The notes under the pieces are model-generated. The model did not search any database. It had not been told where the DNA came from and was given only the letters and a program-made list of their open reading frames with translations. Of a stretch of 64,000 nucleotides of DNA, positions 13,306 to 24,239 are shown in pieces; the first letter of the stretch is position 1; every line of letters begins with the position of its first letter. Made by a program: the position numbers and the translations under genes. The stretch is from SCN-69-37 sp044507065 (GTDB lineage: Bacteria > Acidobacteriota > Vicinamibacteria > Vicinamibacterales > SCN-69-37): NCBI GenBank assembly GCA_044507065.1, contig JBIQJY010000002.1, positions 1 through 64,000 of the forward strand, read 5' to 3'.

Positions 13306-13318
13306 GTACTATAGCTGC
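13306..13318 (+). promoter_or_regulatory. Leaderless-type -10 box before the methyltransferase
   Basis: TACTAT, then six bases, leads directly into the ATG at 13319. There is no Shine-Dalgarno sequence. The same TANNNT-N6-start pattern recurs elsewhere in the window (accD, erpA, HIT, moaE). Confidence 0.4.
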
Positions 13319-14497
13319 ATGACACCCTTTGCCGTCGTCTCGCGACGCGGTGCCGAACGCGTCCGGAGCGGCCATTCGTGGATTTTTCGATCGGACATTC
13401 TGGAGGCGTCCGCTGATCGCGGCGACATCGTCCGTGTGACGGTCGATCGCGGCCGGCCGGTGGGCTGGGCCTACTGGAGCTCGGAGTCGCAGATTGCACT
13501 GCGGATGATTTCGACGACGGCAGCCCCGCCGCCCGACGACCGGACGCTCATCGGCGGCCGCATCGAGGCCGCCTCCGCCTACCGCGAGTCGCTCGCGGTC
13601 GAAGGGACCGCCTGGCGGGTCGTGCACGCGGAGTCCGACGGCCTGCCGGCCACGATCATCGATCGCTACGGCGATGGCACCGATACCTGGTTCGTCGTAC
13701 AGACGCTGGCGCAGGGGGCCGACAGGCGACTGCCGGTGGTGGTCGGCACGCTCGTCGAGCGGTTCGCGCCGCGAGGCATCCTCGCGCGCAACGACCCGAA
13801 GGTGCGCGGGCTCGAGGGCCTCGAGACGAAGGTCGAGGTCCTCTACGGCGAGGTGCCCGAGCGCGTGCGCGTCCGCGAGGGTGAGGTCGTGTTCGACGTC
13901 GACCTGCGCACCGGGCAGAAGACGGGCCTTTTCCTCGATCAGCGCGAGAATCACGCCGCCGCCGCCCGCTACGCGCGGGGCGAGGCGCTCGATGCCTTCA
14001 CCTACAACGGCGGATTCGCCCTGGCGATGGCGCGGCGCGCGTCGTCGGTGCTCGCAATCGACTCGTCGGCCGCCGCCGTGGCGCAGACGGCCGAGAATGC
14101 GCGCATCAACGGGCTCGACCGCGTGGAGGCGCGCGAGGGGAACGTGTTCGACGAGCTCCGTGAGCTCGAAGTGGACGGCCGCCGGTTCGACACGATCAGC
14201 CTCGACCCGCCGGCATTCGCGAAGAGCAAGGCCTCGGTGGAACGCGCCATTGGCGGCTACAAGGAAATCAATCTGCGTGCGCTTCGGCTGCTGCGGCCGG
14301 GCGGCCACCTCATCACGTGCAGCTGCTCCTACAACGTGGACGAGGCCCTGTTCGTCGACATCGTGCGCGCGGCGGCCGCCGACGCCCGCGCGCAGGTGTG
14401 GGTGGTGGAGAAGCGCGGCCAGTCACGCGATCACCCCGCCCTGGTGACAGTGCCCGAGACCACTTACCTGAAGTGCCTGGTGTTGAGAAAGGGGTAG
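13319..14497 (+). CDS. Class I SAM-dependent RNA methyltransferase, RlmI-like (PUA + Rossmann)
   Basis: This 392-residue protein has an N-terminal PUA-type RNA-binding domain (RVRSGHSWIFRSDI), a linker with DLRTGQKTGLFLDQREN, and a Rossmann methyltransferase domain with ALDAFTYNGGFALAMA and LDPPAFAKSK. The CSCSYNVDEALF segment near the end completes the RlmI/YccW pattern. In E. coli RlmI makes 5-methylcytidine at C1962 of 23S rRNA. The same target is likely but not provable here. Confidence 0.9.
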   Translation: MTPFAVVSRRGAERVRSGHSWIFRSDILEASADRGDIVRVTVDRGRPVGWAYWSSESQIALRMISTTAAPPPDDRTLIGGRIEAASAYRESLAVEGTAWRVVHAESDGLPATIIDRYGDGTDTWFVVQTLAQGADRRLPVVVGTLVERFAPRGILARNDPKVRGLEGLETKVEVLYGEVPERVRVREGEVVFDVDLRTGQKTGLFLDQRENHAAAARYARGEALDAFTYNGGFALAMARRASSVLAIDSSAAAVAQTAENARINGLDRVEAREGNVFDELRELEVDGRRFDTISLDPPAFAKSKASVERAIGGYKEINLRALRLLRPGGHLITCSCSYNVDEALFVDIVRAAAADARAQVWVVEKRGQSRDHPALVTVPETTYLKCLVLRKG

Positions 14498-14551
14498 CGA
14501 CAGGCGCGCAGGGACGGTGGGTTCGGCGCCTTTGCGCTATAGTCAGTGAAC

Positions 14552-14650
14552 CGTCAGGGGCATCCGCTTTCGTGGGCATTCGGCCTGCCTGGGCGTGATT
14601 GAGATTGCACCCTTGGAACCTGATCCGGTTTACACCGGCGGAGGGAGCGC
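14552..14650 (+). promoter_or_regulatory. TPP riboswitch upstream of thiC
   Basis: A THI-box lies about 40 bases before thiC. It shows the 5' arm with GGGGCATCCG, a TTGAGATTGCACCC version of the CUGAGA-ACCC element, and the near-invariant TTGGAACCTGATCCGGTT followed by ACACCGGCGGAGGGA. Thiamine pyrophosphate binding should lower thiC expression. There is no obvious T-tract terminator before thiC, so control through the ribosome binding site is more likely (inference). Confidence 0.93.
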
Positions 14651-14689
14651 GGAGTCGCGTTCGACGTCCGCCGGTCGTGGAATGACACC

Positions 14690-16351
<1,662 letters not shown>

Positions 16352-16363
16352 CGCGGCACAGGT

Positions 16364-16951
16364 CTATCGCCCGGGCGCCGGCGGCACAATCTGGATGATC
16401 GTCGGGTAACGCTTCTCCGTGGTTCCCGAGGGGAACAGGTAGCCGCCCGACGCTTCACCCGCGTAGTCCTTCACGACCACACTCGGCGGATAGGCCATCC
16501 GGTCATCGTCGAAGCGACCAAGCTCGAACTGATACGTACCGGGCGTGCGATAGATTTCGCGACCGCCGGTCTTCAGCACCGTACGGTAGTACGCGACGAT
16601 CTCGCTGTAGGACGTGGACGTGCCGTAGAGGTGGTACTGCTGTCCCGATCCCGCGTCGATCGAATCGAGGTAGTCGGCTGTCGGGTAGATCGGCACGCCC
16701 AGATCCGGTCCTGCCGGCGCGGGCTCTGGCGCGGTTGCGGCCGGTGCGACGTCAACGACTGGTGCGGCCGGTTGTGTTGGCGCGGGCGCCGGCGTGGTAG
16801 CTGGCGGAGTGCGCGGCGCCGAGGGACCGGGCGGCGCCGGTGCGCCGGGAAACGGCCTGGGCACGGGCGTGCCTGTCGTCTGGGCCATCCCCGTGAGGCC
16901 GGACGCCACGAGGGTGACCGTTGCCAGCAGCAGTGCGCGTCGCATGTTCAT
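16364..16951 (-). CDS. Small exported proline-rich protein, unknown function
   Basis: I do not recognise this protein of about 195 residues. It starts with a signal peptide (MRRALLLATVTLVASG, cleavage near GMAQ), continues with about 65 residues rich in Pro, Ala and Thr, and ends in a compact domain with PIYPTADYLDSIDAG, YSEIVAYYRTVLKTGGREIY and PPSVVVKDY. The layout suggests a flexible periplasmic spacer before a small folded domain. The start could be the ATG at 16951 or 16945. A TATAAT box lies only 8 bases before the first, so the message may have almost no leader. It is convergent with thiC. Confidence 0.75.
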   Translation of the reverse strand: MNMRRALLLATVTLVASGLTGMAQTTGTPVPRPFPGAPAPPGPSAPRTPPATTPAPAPTQPAAPVVDVAPAATAPEPAPAGPDLGVPIYPTADYLDSIDAGSGQQYHLYGTSTSYSEIVAYYRTVLKTGGREIYRTPGTYQFELGRFDDDRMAYPPSVVVKDYAGEASGGYLFPSGTTEKRYPTIIQIVPPAPGR

Positions 16952-16959
16952 CAACCCTC

Positions 16960-16965
16960 ATTATA
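16960..16965 (-). promoter_or_regulatory. -10 box for the proline-rich exported protein
   Basis: A perfect TATAAT on the minus strand, with a weak CTGGCA 16 bases upstream, lies 8 bases before the ATG at 16951. No Shine-Dalgarno sequence fits in between. Confidence 0.5.
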
Positions 16966-17048
16966 TGGAGATATACCGCGTGCCAGACGTCGTCGCGTGA
17001 CGTCGTGGCGAGTGGCTGCGGCACTCGGGCGTCGTGCATAATCGGTGC

Positions 17049-17879
17049 ATGTCGGGATTCAAGACAGCAATCCTTCTTGGTGGTCTCAGTGCCCTCTTCC
17101 TGCTGATCGGCCAGCTGATCGGCGGCGAGACCGGACTGGCGATCGCGTTCATCTTCGCGCTCATCACCAATATCGGCAGCTACTGGTTCTCCGACAAGAT
17201 CGTGCTGCGGATGTACAAAGCCAAGCCCGTGGCCGTCGATCATCCGCTCTACAAGATGACCGAGCGGCTCGCAGTCCGCGCGCGGCTGCCGATGCCCAGG
17301 GTGTACATCATTCCCGACATGTCGCCCAACGCGTTCGCAACCGGCCGCAACCCCGAGCATGCCGCCGTGGCGGCCACGGAGGGGATTCTGCGGCTGCTGC
17401 CGGAATCCGAACTCGAGGGCGTGATTGCCCACGAACTGGCGCATGTCCGCAATCGCGACATCCTGATCAGTTCGGTCGCCGCCACGATTGCGGCCGCCAT
17501 CATGATGCTGGCCCACATGGCGCAGTTTGCCGCCATCTTCGGCGGCGGGCAGCGCGACGACCGCGGGGGCAGTCCGCTCGTCCTCCTGGCCACGGCCATC
17601 GTCGCGCCGCTGGCGGCGGGCCTCATTCAGGCCGCCATCTCGCGACAGCGCGAGTTTGCCGCCGACCGCACCGGTGCGGAGATTGCCGGGTCGCCGATGG
17701 GCCTTGCCCAGGCGCTGCGTCGCCTCGAGGCGGGCGCCCGCCAGATTCCGATGGACGCGAATCCCGCAACGGCGCACATGTTCATCATGAAACCGTTCTC
17801 GGCGCGGGGCATGGCGGCACTCTTCTCCACACATCCCCCGACCGAAGCCCGCGTCGCCGCACTGCTCGGCTCGCGATAG
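17049..17879 (+). CDS. htpX: Membrane zinc metalloprotease HtpX (M48)
   Basis: This 276-residue inner-membrane protease degrades misfolded membrane proteins. Two N-terminal membrane segments (about residues 6-22 and 28-47) precede the HELAH zinc site at residues 128-132. Another hydrophobic pair follows at about 145-200, and FAADRTGAEIAG supplies the third zinc ligand. An upstream GTG at 17034 is in frame, but the ATG at 17049 fits HtpX N-termini better and sits 6 bases after a CATAAT box, a leaderless-type arrangement. Confidence 0.93.
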   Translation: MSGFKTAILLGGLSALFLLIGQLIGGETGLAIAFIFALITNIGSYWFSDKIVLRMYKAKPVAVDHPLYKMTERLAVRARLPMPRVYIIPDMSPNAFATGRNPEHAAVAATEGILRLLPESELEGVIAHELAHVRNRDILISSVAATIAAAIMMLAHMAQFAAIFGGGQRDDRGGSPLVLLATAIVAPLAAGLIQAAISRQREFAADRTGAEIAGSPMGLAQALRRLEAGARQIPMDANPATAHMFIMKPFSARGMAALFSTHPPTEARVAALLGSR

Positions 17880-17912
17880 GGCACGCATCGACCTGTTCGG
17901 CTGCCGCGTTGG

Positions 17913-18887
17913 TCAGAGTTCCGATTGGACGCGTTGGCGCCAGTAGTCGAGCGTGTCGCCCAGCGTGTCGTCGATACCGATGCGCGGTGCCCAGTCGAGT
18001 TCGGCCGCGAGGCGTGTGCCATCGCCCAGCACCAGCGGCACGTCGACGGGGCGCAGCCGCGTTGGATCGGTTTCGACGCCAATCGCGCTCGTCGAGAGCG
18101 CCAGCAACCGATCGAGCAGGTCGCGTACCCGCCAGGCGTGCCCCGAACACACGTTGTAGGCGCGGCCCTTCGCGCCATCCTCGAGTAACCGTGCGTAGGC
18201 ATCGACGACATCGCGGACGTCGGTGATGTCGCGATGGGTCTCGAGATTGCCGACGCGGATCGTGGGCGGGTCGAGCCCGCGTTCGATGCGAGCAATCTGA
18301 CGTGCGAACGATGCGATCGCGTATGCGGGTTCCTGCCGCGGCCCGATGTGATTGAACGGCCGCGCCACGACGACGTCGAGGCCATCGGCCGATGCGGCCA
18401 TGAGGGCCAGCCGGTCCTGCGCCAGTTTCGTCAGCCCGTACGGGCTTTGCGGCACCAGCGCATCATCCTCGGTAATCGGACCGTCGGTGGCCGCGTACAC
18501 CTGCGCCGAGGTCACGACGACGATGCGGCACGGGTGCCCCGTGCGATGAACGGCCTCGAGCAGCGCGTCGGTGCCGAGCGCGTTGGTGCGCAGGTGCGGG
18601 ACGGCGCTCGCCCACGACGAGGCCACGCTGGCCGCGCCGGCCAGGTGCAGGATGCGGTCGGGGCGCGCGCGATCGATCGCCGCGGCCACGAGCGCCGCAT
18701 CCGTGATGTCGACCTGCTGCCACTCGGCCTCGTCGCCCTCGCCCGGCGTTCCGCCGGGACGCGACCAGGCCAGCAGTCGCCCGTGCCCCGCGAGCCGCTC
18801 GAGCGCGTAACGCCCGGCGAAGCCGGCCGCACCCGTCACGAGGACCGTCGGGTGTGGGGACGGATCCACGCTACCGGCCTCCGCCAA
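17913..18887 (-). CDS. NAD(P)-dependent epimerase/dehydratase (extended SDR)
   Basis: This 324-residue protein is an extended short-chain dehydrogenase. It has the nucleotide-binding TVLVTGAAGFAGRYALERL motif and the catalytic YGLTKLAQD (YxxxK). The ARPFNHIGPRQ and later NVCSGHAWRVRDLL segments resemble GDP-6-deoxy-D-lyxo-4-hexulose reductases (Rmd) and GDP-mannose 4,6-dehydratases. It probably makes a nucleotide sugar for envelope glycans. Its 5' end overlaps the 3' end of lptD by 17 bases, which fits a link to lipopolysaccharide. Confidence 0.87.
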   Translation of the reverse strand: MAEAGSVDPSPHPTVLVTGAAGFAGRYALERLAGHGRLLAWSRPGGTPGEGDEAEWQQVDITDAALVAAAIDRARPDRILHLAGAASVASSWASAVPHLRTNALGTDALLEAVHRTGHPCRIVVVTSAQVYAATDGPITEDDALVPQSPYGLTKLAQDRLALMAASADGLDVVVARPFNHIGPRQEPAYAIASFARQIARIERGLDPPTIRVGNLETHRDITDVRDVVDAYARLLEDGAKGRAYNVCSGHAWRVRDLLDRLLALSTSAIGVETDPTRLRPVDVPLVLGDGTRLAAELDWAPRIGIDDTLGDTLDYWRQRVQSEL

Positions 18888-21180
18888 ATGATCCCAGCGG
18901 ATTCGAGAACGAGCCGATGCCCGCCAGCGTGAACGAGATGCCGAACCGGCGATCGGACGGGATGCCGAGGAGCGGCATCGAGACCTGCTGCCAGTCGAAC
19001 GATACGCCGCAGCATTGGCCGTTGAGATAGACGATCACGCGCTGGTCGAGGAACGACGTGTTCTTCGCGTCGAAGTAGAACGAATATGTGCCGCCGACGC
19101 GGTTGCCGTGCGTGCGGAGGGTGACGGCCGAGTCCAGGAAGTGGCGCGCGTTGCCCTCGGTGAAGTACGGGTGGCCGTCGATGACGAGGCGCTTGGACCA
19201 ACCCGCCGTGACGTCGACGAGCGTCGCGTGAACCGAGCCCGAGGCCGAAAGCGACTGCATCTTCTTGAAGACCGGGTCGAACTCCGTGCGGAACTGGCCT
19301 GACGTGCCATCGGTCGGCCGCGTCACGGCCGTCACCTGCACGGGCGAGAACTTGCTCGTGCCGGGCACGGCGTTCGCCTGGTACTGGGTGTCGCTCTGCG
19401 CCATGCGCGCGTCGGTGTAGTAGCTCTGGCTCACGTCCACCGAGAGGATCTCGCGCGCGACGCCGAGGCTGCCTGGTGCCGCTCCGGGCGAGGGGCGCCG
19501 CGCGAGCAGACGGTTGGTCAGGCGGTAGTTCACGCGCGTCGAGCCGCCAATCTGGTTGTCGACCGAATAGTCGTTCTTGACGATCCGGTCGAACGTCGTG
19601 TTCTCGAGAAACGGCATCGTGCGGTTGACCGAGAACGAAGGCTCAATCAGGTGCTTGAACCCGTTGGCGTAGCCGTTGTCGGGCGTCTGAAAGACGCGCG
19701 CGACGACGGGCCCCACGAACCGGGCGCCCACGTCGAAAATCTGCCGCGTGATCGGGATATCCACCGTCGTGCCGGTCGTCGTGTCGAGTGATTCCTGCCA
19801 GCGCGTGATGCGCCAGGAGGCCGTGCCGGTCGCCGTCAGCCAGGGCAGCGAACTGAGCGGCGCGCGGATTGAAGGTCCGCCATCGAATCGCCACAGGCTC
19901 GTATTGGTCTCCGGCCTGGACAGGTCGTTCTGACGGAGCAGGTAGGCGGCCTCGCCCGACGCGCCGTAGTAGACGCGCGAGCCGGCAATGGGCCGCTCGC
20001 TCATCGAGATGTTGACCGACGGCAGGCGTCCCGTGCGATTGCCGGCCTGGGTGCCGTAGAAGAAGTCCTGCTGATCGGCCAGCGCGGCAATCCGCAGGCG
20101 GCCAATCGTACCGCTGACCGACACGCGCATCGCGCGCTGGCGTTGCGAGTAGGTCGCGATGTTCTGGCTGGCCTGGGCGGCGGCAATGTCGGTGAAATAG
20201 TTGGCGTTGCCAATCAGCCGGAACCCGCCGGGCAGCGACTGGTTCACGTTGCCGTCCAGTTGGTACCACTGTTTGGCGGGGGCATCCGTGTCGATGCCGC
20301 CCGACACGTCGGGGAACCGCTGATTGCCCCGGTAGAACGTCATCCGCCCTTCGGAACCCGGCGCCGCGGCGTAGCGATACTCGCCGCCGACGCCGTAGCC
20401 GCTCCTCGTGAACCAGTCGTGGTAGATCGTGGCGTCGTGGCTGCGCCCGATGGCCCAGAAGAATGCGTTGCTGATGCTGGCGCCGCGCGAGGTCGACGAC
20501 CCGTAGGTGGGCAGCAGGAACCCCGTGGCACGATCTTCCTTGTTGATCGGATAGTAGATGGCCGGCAGGTAGAGCAGCGGCACGTCCTTTACGCGCAGCA
20601 CCACGTGGCGCAGCAGGGCGTAGCGATCCAGTTTCACCGTGCCGTTCGCCCCGCTCATCTCCCAGCGTGGTGACGGCTGCACGCAGGTCGTGAAGCCGCC
20701 GTTGCGGATCGTGTAGGTGGTTGGCGCGGTGCGCGCGATCTGTTCGCCGCGAAACATCACGTCGGGTTCCTGGGTGCCGAACAGGTTCCTGTCGGCCGGC
20801 GTGTCGCCGATGCGCGCGGTGCCCACCGCGTTGTAGAACGTCCCCAGCTTCGTGCGGCCGTCGATGTCGGCACGCTCGGCAAAGATCCGGAGATCCGGCT
20901 GCTCGAGCGTGACGTTGCCGGTGGCGAAGACCATGTTGGTGTCGCTCTCGTGCACGATCTGGTCGGCAAACAGCACCATGTCGTCGCAGACGATTTCGAC
21001 CGGACCGGTGAGCGTGTTGCGCGTGGCCCCGGGCCGGTCGGCAATCGGCTCGGGCCGGTTGCCGACGAAGCGGACCTGGCTGGTCGTGCACGACGAAAAC
21101 GGATTGTCCTGGGCGTAGGTCTCGCCGGGCCAGAGCAGGGACGCGCCGAGCAGCGCGAGGCAGGCAATCGTTCGACGCAT
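18871..21180 (-). CDS. lptD: LPS-assembly outer-membrane protein LptD
   Basis: This protein of about 769 residues would insert lipopolysaccharide into the outer leaflet of the outer membrane. A signal peptide (MRRTIACLALLGASLL, cleavage near TYAQ) leads into an OstA/LptA-like beta-jellyroll (VEIVCDDMVLFADQIVH, FATGNVTLEQ). The long C-terminal region of alternating beta-strands includes LLYLPAIYYPINKEDRATGF, a typical LptD segment. The start at 21180 was chosen for the signal peptide. Its presence is the clearest sign of an LPS-bearing outer membrane. folC lies 107 bases upstream. Confidence 0.93.
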   Translation of the reverse strand: MRRTIACLALLGASLLWPGETYAQDNPFSSCTTSQVRFVGNRPEPIADRPGATRNTLTGPVEIVCDDMVLFADQIVHESDTNMVFATGNVTLEQPDLRIFAERADIDGRTKLGTFYNAVGTARIGDTPADRNLFGTQEPDVMFRGEQIARTAPTTYTIRNGGFTTCVQPSPRWEMSGANGTVKLDRYALLRHVVLRVKDVPLLYLPAIYYPINKEDRATGFLLPTYGSSTSRGASISNAFFWAIGRSHDATIYHDWFTRSGYGVGGEYRYAAAPGSEGRMTFYRGNQRFPDVSGGIDTDAPAKQWYQLDGNVNQSLPGGFRLIGNANYFTDIAAAQASQNIATYSQRQRAMRVSVSGTIGRLRIAALADQQDFFYGTQAGNRTGRLPSVNISMSERPIAGSRVYYGASGEAAYLLRQNDLSRPETNTSLWRFDGGPSIRAPLSSLPWLTATGTASWRITRWQESLDTTTGTTVDIPITRQIFDVGARFVGPVVARVFQTPDNGYANGFKHLIEPSFSVNRTMPFLENTTFDRIVKNDYSVDNQIGGSTRVNYRLTNRLLARRPSPGAAPGSLGVAREILSVDVSQSYYTDARMAQSDTQYQANAVPGTSKFSPVQVTAVTRPTDGTSGQFRTEFDPVFKKMQSLSASGSVHATLVDVTAGWSKRLVIDGHPYFTEGNARHFLDSAVTLRTHGNRVGGTYSFYFDAKNTSFLDQRVIVYLNGQCCGVSFDWQQVSMPLLGIPSDRRFGISFTLAGIGSFSNPLGSFGGGR

Positions 21181-21287
21181 GAGGTATCTGACGCGTGTCG
21201 GCAATTCCGGCCGTGTGGGTGGTCGCACTGCCGGCGCCGTGGTTCCGTTCAGCGGGAGGGAGGGCCGCAACGGTTTCGGGCAGCGTA

Positions 21288-22553
21288 TCACGAGATATCG
21301 GCGCGTACTTCGCCAGCGAGATAGAGCGATCCCGCCACGACCACCGGCGAGCCGTGGGCGGCGGCGACGCGCAGGGCGTCGCGTGGATCGCCGGCGACGC
21401 GCACGTCAAGCCCGGGCGCGCGCCGCGCGACGATGGCGGCCAGTTCGTCGGCGGGCATCGCGCGCGCGTTCTGCGCCGTCGTACAGACGATGATCGATGC
21501 GGCATCGGCCAGCGCGCCGGCCACGGCCGCCACGTCCTTGTCGCCCATCATGCCGACGACAAGCGGCAGGCGGCGGCCGTACGCCTCCGCCAGGTACGCA
21601 ACAAGGGCCGCCGCGCCGGCGGCGTTGTGCGCACCATCGATCAGGACATCGTGGCCATCGGCGCGCATCAGTTCGAGTCGACCGGGCCAGAGGACGTCCT
21701 CGACGGCGGTGCGAATGGCATGGTCGGGCACGTCGAAGAGCGATCGTGCGCGCAGCGTTTCGAGCAGGCGCACGGCCGTCACCGCGTTGTCGGCCTGATG
21801 TCGACCGCGCAGGCCGAGTGCCAATGTCCCGTAGTTGCCGTCAGGTGTCCGGAGTTCGAGCATCGTGCGATCGCCCTCGAGCCACGTCCGCGCTTCGACG
21901 CCGGCCGTTGCCCGGACGAGCCCGGCGCCAACGGCGCGGCAGCGATCGGCCACCACGGTCTCGACGACAGGCCCGTTCGCGCCAAGGACGGCCAGGCCGC
22001 CGCGCTTGATGACGCCGGCCTTCTCGGCCGCGATGGCCGCGAGCGTATCGCCGAGCAGCTGCTGGTGATCGAAGTCGACGGCGGTGATGGCTGCGGCAAC
22101 CGGCGTGGTCACGTTCGTCGCGTCGAGCCGGCCGCCGAGGCCCACCTCGAGCACGGCCACGTCCACCTGCGCGGCGCGGAACAGCTCGAGCGCGGCCGCC
22201 GTCGTGGCCTCGAAGTAGCTCGGCGGTCCATCGAGCGAACCGGCCGCACGTTGCACCCGGGCAATGGCGCGATCGAGCGCCCGCGCGTCCGCGTCGGTGC
22301 CGTCGATGGCAAATCGTTCTTCGAGATGCAGGAGGTGCGGCGATGTGTAGCGGCCGGTCCGATAGCCTGCCGCACGCAGGCCGCGTTCGGTCATCGCGCT
22401 GACCGATCCCTTCCCGTTCGTTCCGGCCACGATGATCGACCGATACGCCCGGTCGGGACGCTCCAGGGCATCGACCAGCGCCTGGATACGTTCAAGTCCC
22501 AGGCGGATGCCCACCGGGTCGAGCGAAAACAGGAACTCCCGTGGGGGCGGCAT
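21288..22553 (-). CDS. folC: Bifunctional folylpolyglutamate/dihydrofolate synthase
   Basis: This 421-residue Mur-ligase family enzyme adds glutamate to dihydropteroate or to folates. The ATP-binding loop is VAGTNGKGSVSAM, followed by YTSPHLLHLEERF, the VLEVGLGGRLDATN segment and, in the C-terminal domain, DGAHNAAGAAALVAYL. The length is normal. It lies 26 bases downstream of accD, a neighbourhood (accD-folC) conserved in many bacteria. Confidence 0.95.
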   Translation of the reverse strand: MPPPREFLFSLDPVGIRLGLERIQALVDALERPDRAYRSIIVAGTNGKGSVSAMTERGLRAAGYRTGRYTSPHLLHLEERFAIDGTDADARALDRAIARVQRAAGSLDGPPSYFEATTAAALELFRAAQVDVAVLEVGLGGRLDATNVTTPVAAAITAVDFDHQQLLGDTLAAIAAEKAGVIKRGGLAVLGANGPVVETVVADRCRAVGAGLVRATAGVEARTWLEGDRTMLELRTPDGNYGTLALGLRGRHQADNAVTAVRLLETLRARSLFDVPDHAIRTAVEDVLWPGRLELMRADGHDVLIDGAHNAAGAAALVAYLAEAYGRRLPLVVGMMGDKDVAAVAGALADAASIIVCTTAQNARAMPADELAAIVARRAPGLDVRVAGDPRDALRVAAAHGSPVVVAGSLYLAGEVRADIS

Positions 22554-22579
22554 CGGGTATACGCGGGCTGACGGCCGCG

Positions 22580-23488
22580 TCAGGCGCCGGGCGTCGGGTC
22601 TGCGGGAGCGCCGGGGGCGGGCGCGGGCGGCCGGACGACGGCGGGGCGGCCCGTGAAGACGCGAAGCGTGTTGGCGATGATGCCCTTCAGCTCGCGTCGG
22701 TCGGCGATGACGTCAACGAATCCCTTTTCGAGCAGGAACTCGCTGCGCTGGAAGCCGTCGGGCAGCTTCTGGCGAATCGTCTGCTCGATCACGCGCGGTC
22801 CCGCAAAACCGATGAGCGCCTTTGGCTCGGCGATGTTGAGGTCGCCCAGCATCGCAAAGCTGGCGGTGACCCCGCCGGTCGTCGGGTCGGTGAGGATTGA
22901 GAGGTACGGCAGGCCGGCGCGGTCGAGCCGGCCGAGCGCCGCGCTGATCTTGGCCATCTGCATGAGCGACAGCGCGCCTTCCATCATCCGCGCGCCACCC
23001 GAGCACGAGACGATCACCAGCGGCGAACGATTCGCGAGGGCCCGTTCGGCGCCGCGCGTGATCTTCTCGCCGACGACCACGCCCATGCTGCCGCCGATGA
23101 ACGCGTATTCCATGGCCGCGACGACCACAGGAATCTCCTCGATCGTGCCGGAGGCGACGATGACCGCGTCGTTCTGTCCCGTCTTCTTGATGGTCGTGGC
23201 GAGCCGATCGCGGTAGGCCTTGGTATCGGTGAAGTTCAGGGGGTCGAGCGACTGCAGCCCGCTGTCGTGTTCGACCCAGCGTGCCTCGTCGAACAGCATC
23301 GAGAGCCGCTCGGTGGCCGACATCCGGAAATGGTGCGCGCAGTGCGGGCAGACCTGCAGGCTTTCGACCAGATCCTTGTTGTACAACGCGCGGCCGCAGG
23401 ACGGGCACTTGACCCACAGCCCCTCGGGCACGCGGCTGACCTTGTCGGGGTTATCGATCGGCTTCCGGGTCTTCTTGAACCACGCCAC
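22580..23488 (-). CDS. accD: Acetyl-CoA carboxylase carboxyltransferase subunit beta
   Basis: This protein of about 302 residues carries the N-terminal C4 zinc ribbon (CPSC and CPHC) and the crotonase-like carboxyltransferase core with GARMMEGALSLMQMAKI and LTDPTTGGVTASFA. It transfers carboxyl from biotin to acetyl-CoA in fatty acid synthesis. The start is set at GTG 23488 (VAWFKK) because AccD proteins start at this point and a TACAGT box lies exactly 6 bases before it. An ATG at 23524 is a longer alternative. Confidence 0.95.
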   Translation of the reverse strand: MAWFKKTRKPIDNPDKVSRVPEGLWVKCPSCGRALYNKDLVESLQVCPHCAHHFRMSATERLSMLFDEARWVEHDSGLQSLDPLNFTDTKAYRDRLATTIKKTGQNDAVIVASGTIEEIPVVVAAMEYAFIGGSMGVVVGEKITRGAERALANRSPLVIVSCSGGARMMEGALSLMQMAKISAALGRLDRAGLPYLSILTDPTTGGVTASFAMLGDLNIAEPKALIGFAGPRVIEQTIRQKLPDGFQRSEFLLEKGFVDVIADRRELKGIIANTLRVFTGRPAVVRPPAPAPGAPADPTPGA

Positions 23489-23494
23489 ACCGGG

Positions 23495-23500
23495 ACTGTA
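23495..23500 (-). promoter_or_regulatory. Leaderless-type -10 box for accD
   Basis: TACAGT on the minus strand is followed by six bases and then the GTG start of accD, with no Shine-Dalgarno sequence. It supports the GTG start and a separate promoter for accD. Confidence 0.4.
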
Positions 23501-23536
23501 TCGGTTCTGGCCGGGCCGAGGCAATGCCCGCCGGGC

Positions 23537-24181
23537 TCACGCCCTGGGCACGTAGTACTGCGTGCCGCGCCCCATGGCGCGGATCTGCTTGAGCAGCTCG
23601 TCGATGGCCGCCTCATCCCAGGACAGGTCCATCTGCGACGTTTCGACGACAAGCAGGGGCGTGGCCGTGTAGTGGAAGAAGAAGTGGTTGTAGCCCTCGT
23701 TGAGCTCCGCGAGGTACTCCGCGTCGAGAATGTCCGCCGGCCCGTCTTCGGCCTGCCGGTCGGCGCGCTGCTTCCAGCGGCGGACGAGCACGTCGGTGGG
23801 CGTCTGCAGGTAGATGACGAGATCGGGCGGCGCGAGATCGCGGACGACCAGGTCGAAGAGCCGCTGATGGATGAAGAGTTCGTTGTCGTCGAGCGTGATG
23901 AACGCGTAGATCTGGTCGCGTTCGAAGAGGTAGTCGCAGACGGTGGTCTGGCTGAACAGGTCGGCCTGCCGCAGCGCGAGCAGTTGTCGATGCCTGGCGA
24001 GCGTGAAGAACAACTGCGCCTGGAACGCGGCACCGGGCCGCTCGGCGTGGAAGTCGGCCAGGAACGGATTGTCGCGGCTTTCGAGCACGACACTTGCGTC
24101 GAGCCGTGCACCGAGCCGCTCGGCCAGCTTCGACTTCTCGAGGCCGGGTGGTCCTTCGATGGCGAGGTAGCGGAAGTCCAA
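23537..24181 (-). CDS. Deoxynucleoside kinase family protein with altered Walker A
   Basis: This protein of about 214 residues resembles deoxyadenosine/deoxycytidine kinases, which phosphorylate salvaged deoxynucleosides. It has an ERDQIYAFI segment that matches the family ERS/DR region and the lid-region LQTPTDVLVRRWKQR. The P-loop reads GPPGLEKS where GxxGxGKS is expected, so the glycine before the lysine is Glu15. If this protein binds ATP it does so with an unusual loop. The TTG at 24181 gives a family-like N-terminus; ATGs at 24232 and 24241 would add about 20 residues. It begins the run leading to accD, folC and lptD. Confidence 0.75.
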   Translation of the reverse strand: MDFRYLAIEGPPGLEKSKLAERLGARLDASVVLESRDNPFLADFHAERPGAAFQAQLFFTLARHRQLLALRQADLFSQTTVCDYLFERDQIYAFITLDDNELFIHQRLFDLVVRDLAPPDLVIYLQTPTDVLVRRWKQRADRQAEDGPADILDAEYLAELNEGYNHFFFHYTATPLLVVETSQMDLSWDEAAIDELLKQIRAMGRGTQYYVPRA

Positions 24182-24239
24182 TCTGGTCGCGGAGTATAGC
24201 CGAGGTTCGCGTGCGAACGGCTGCGCTACCATGAGGGGC

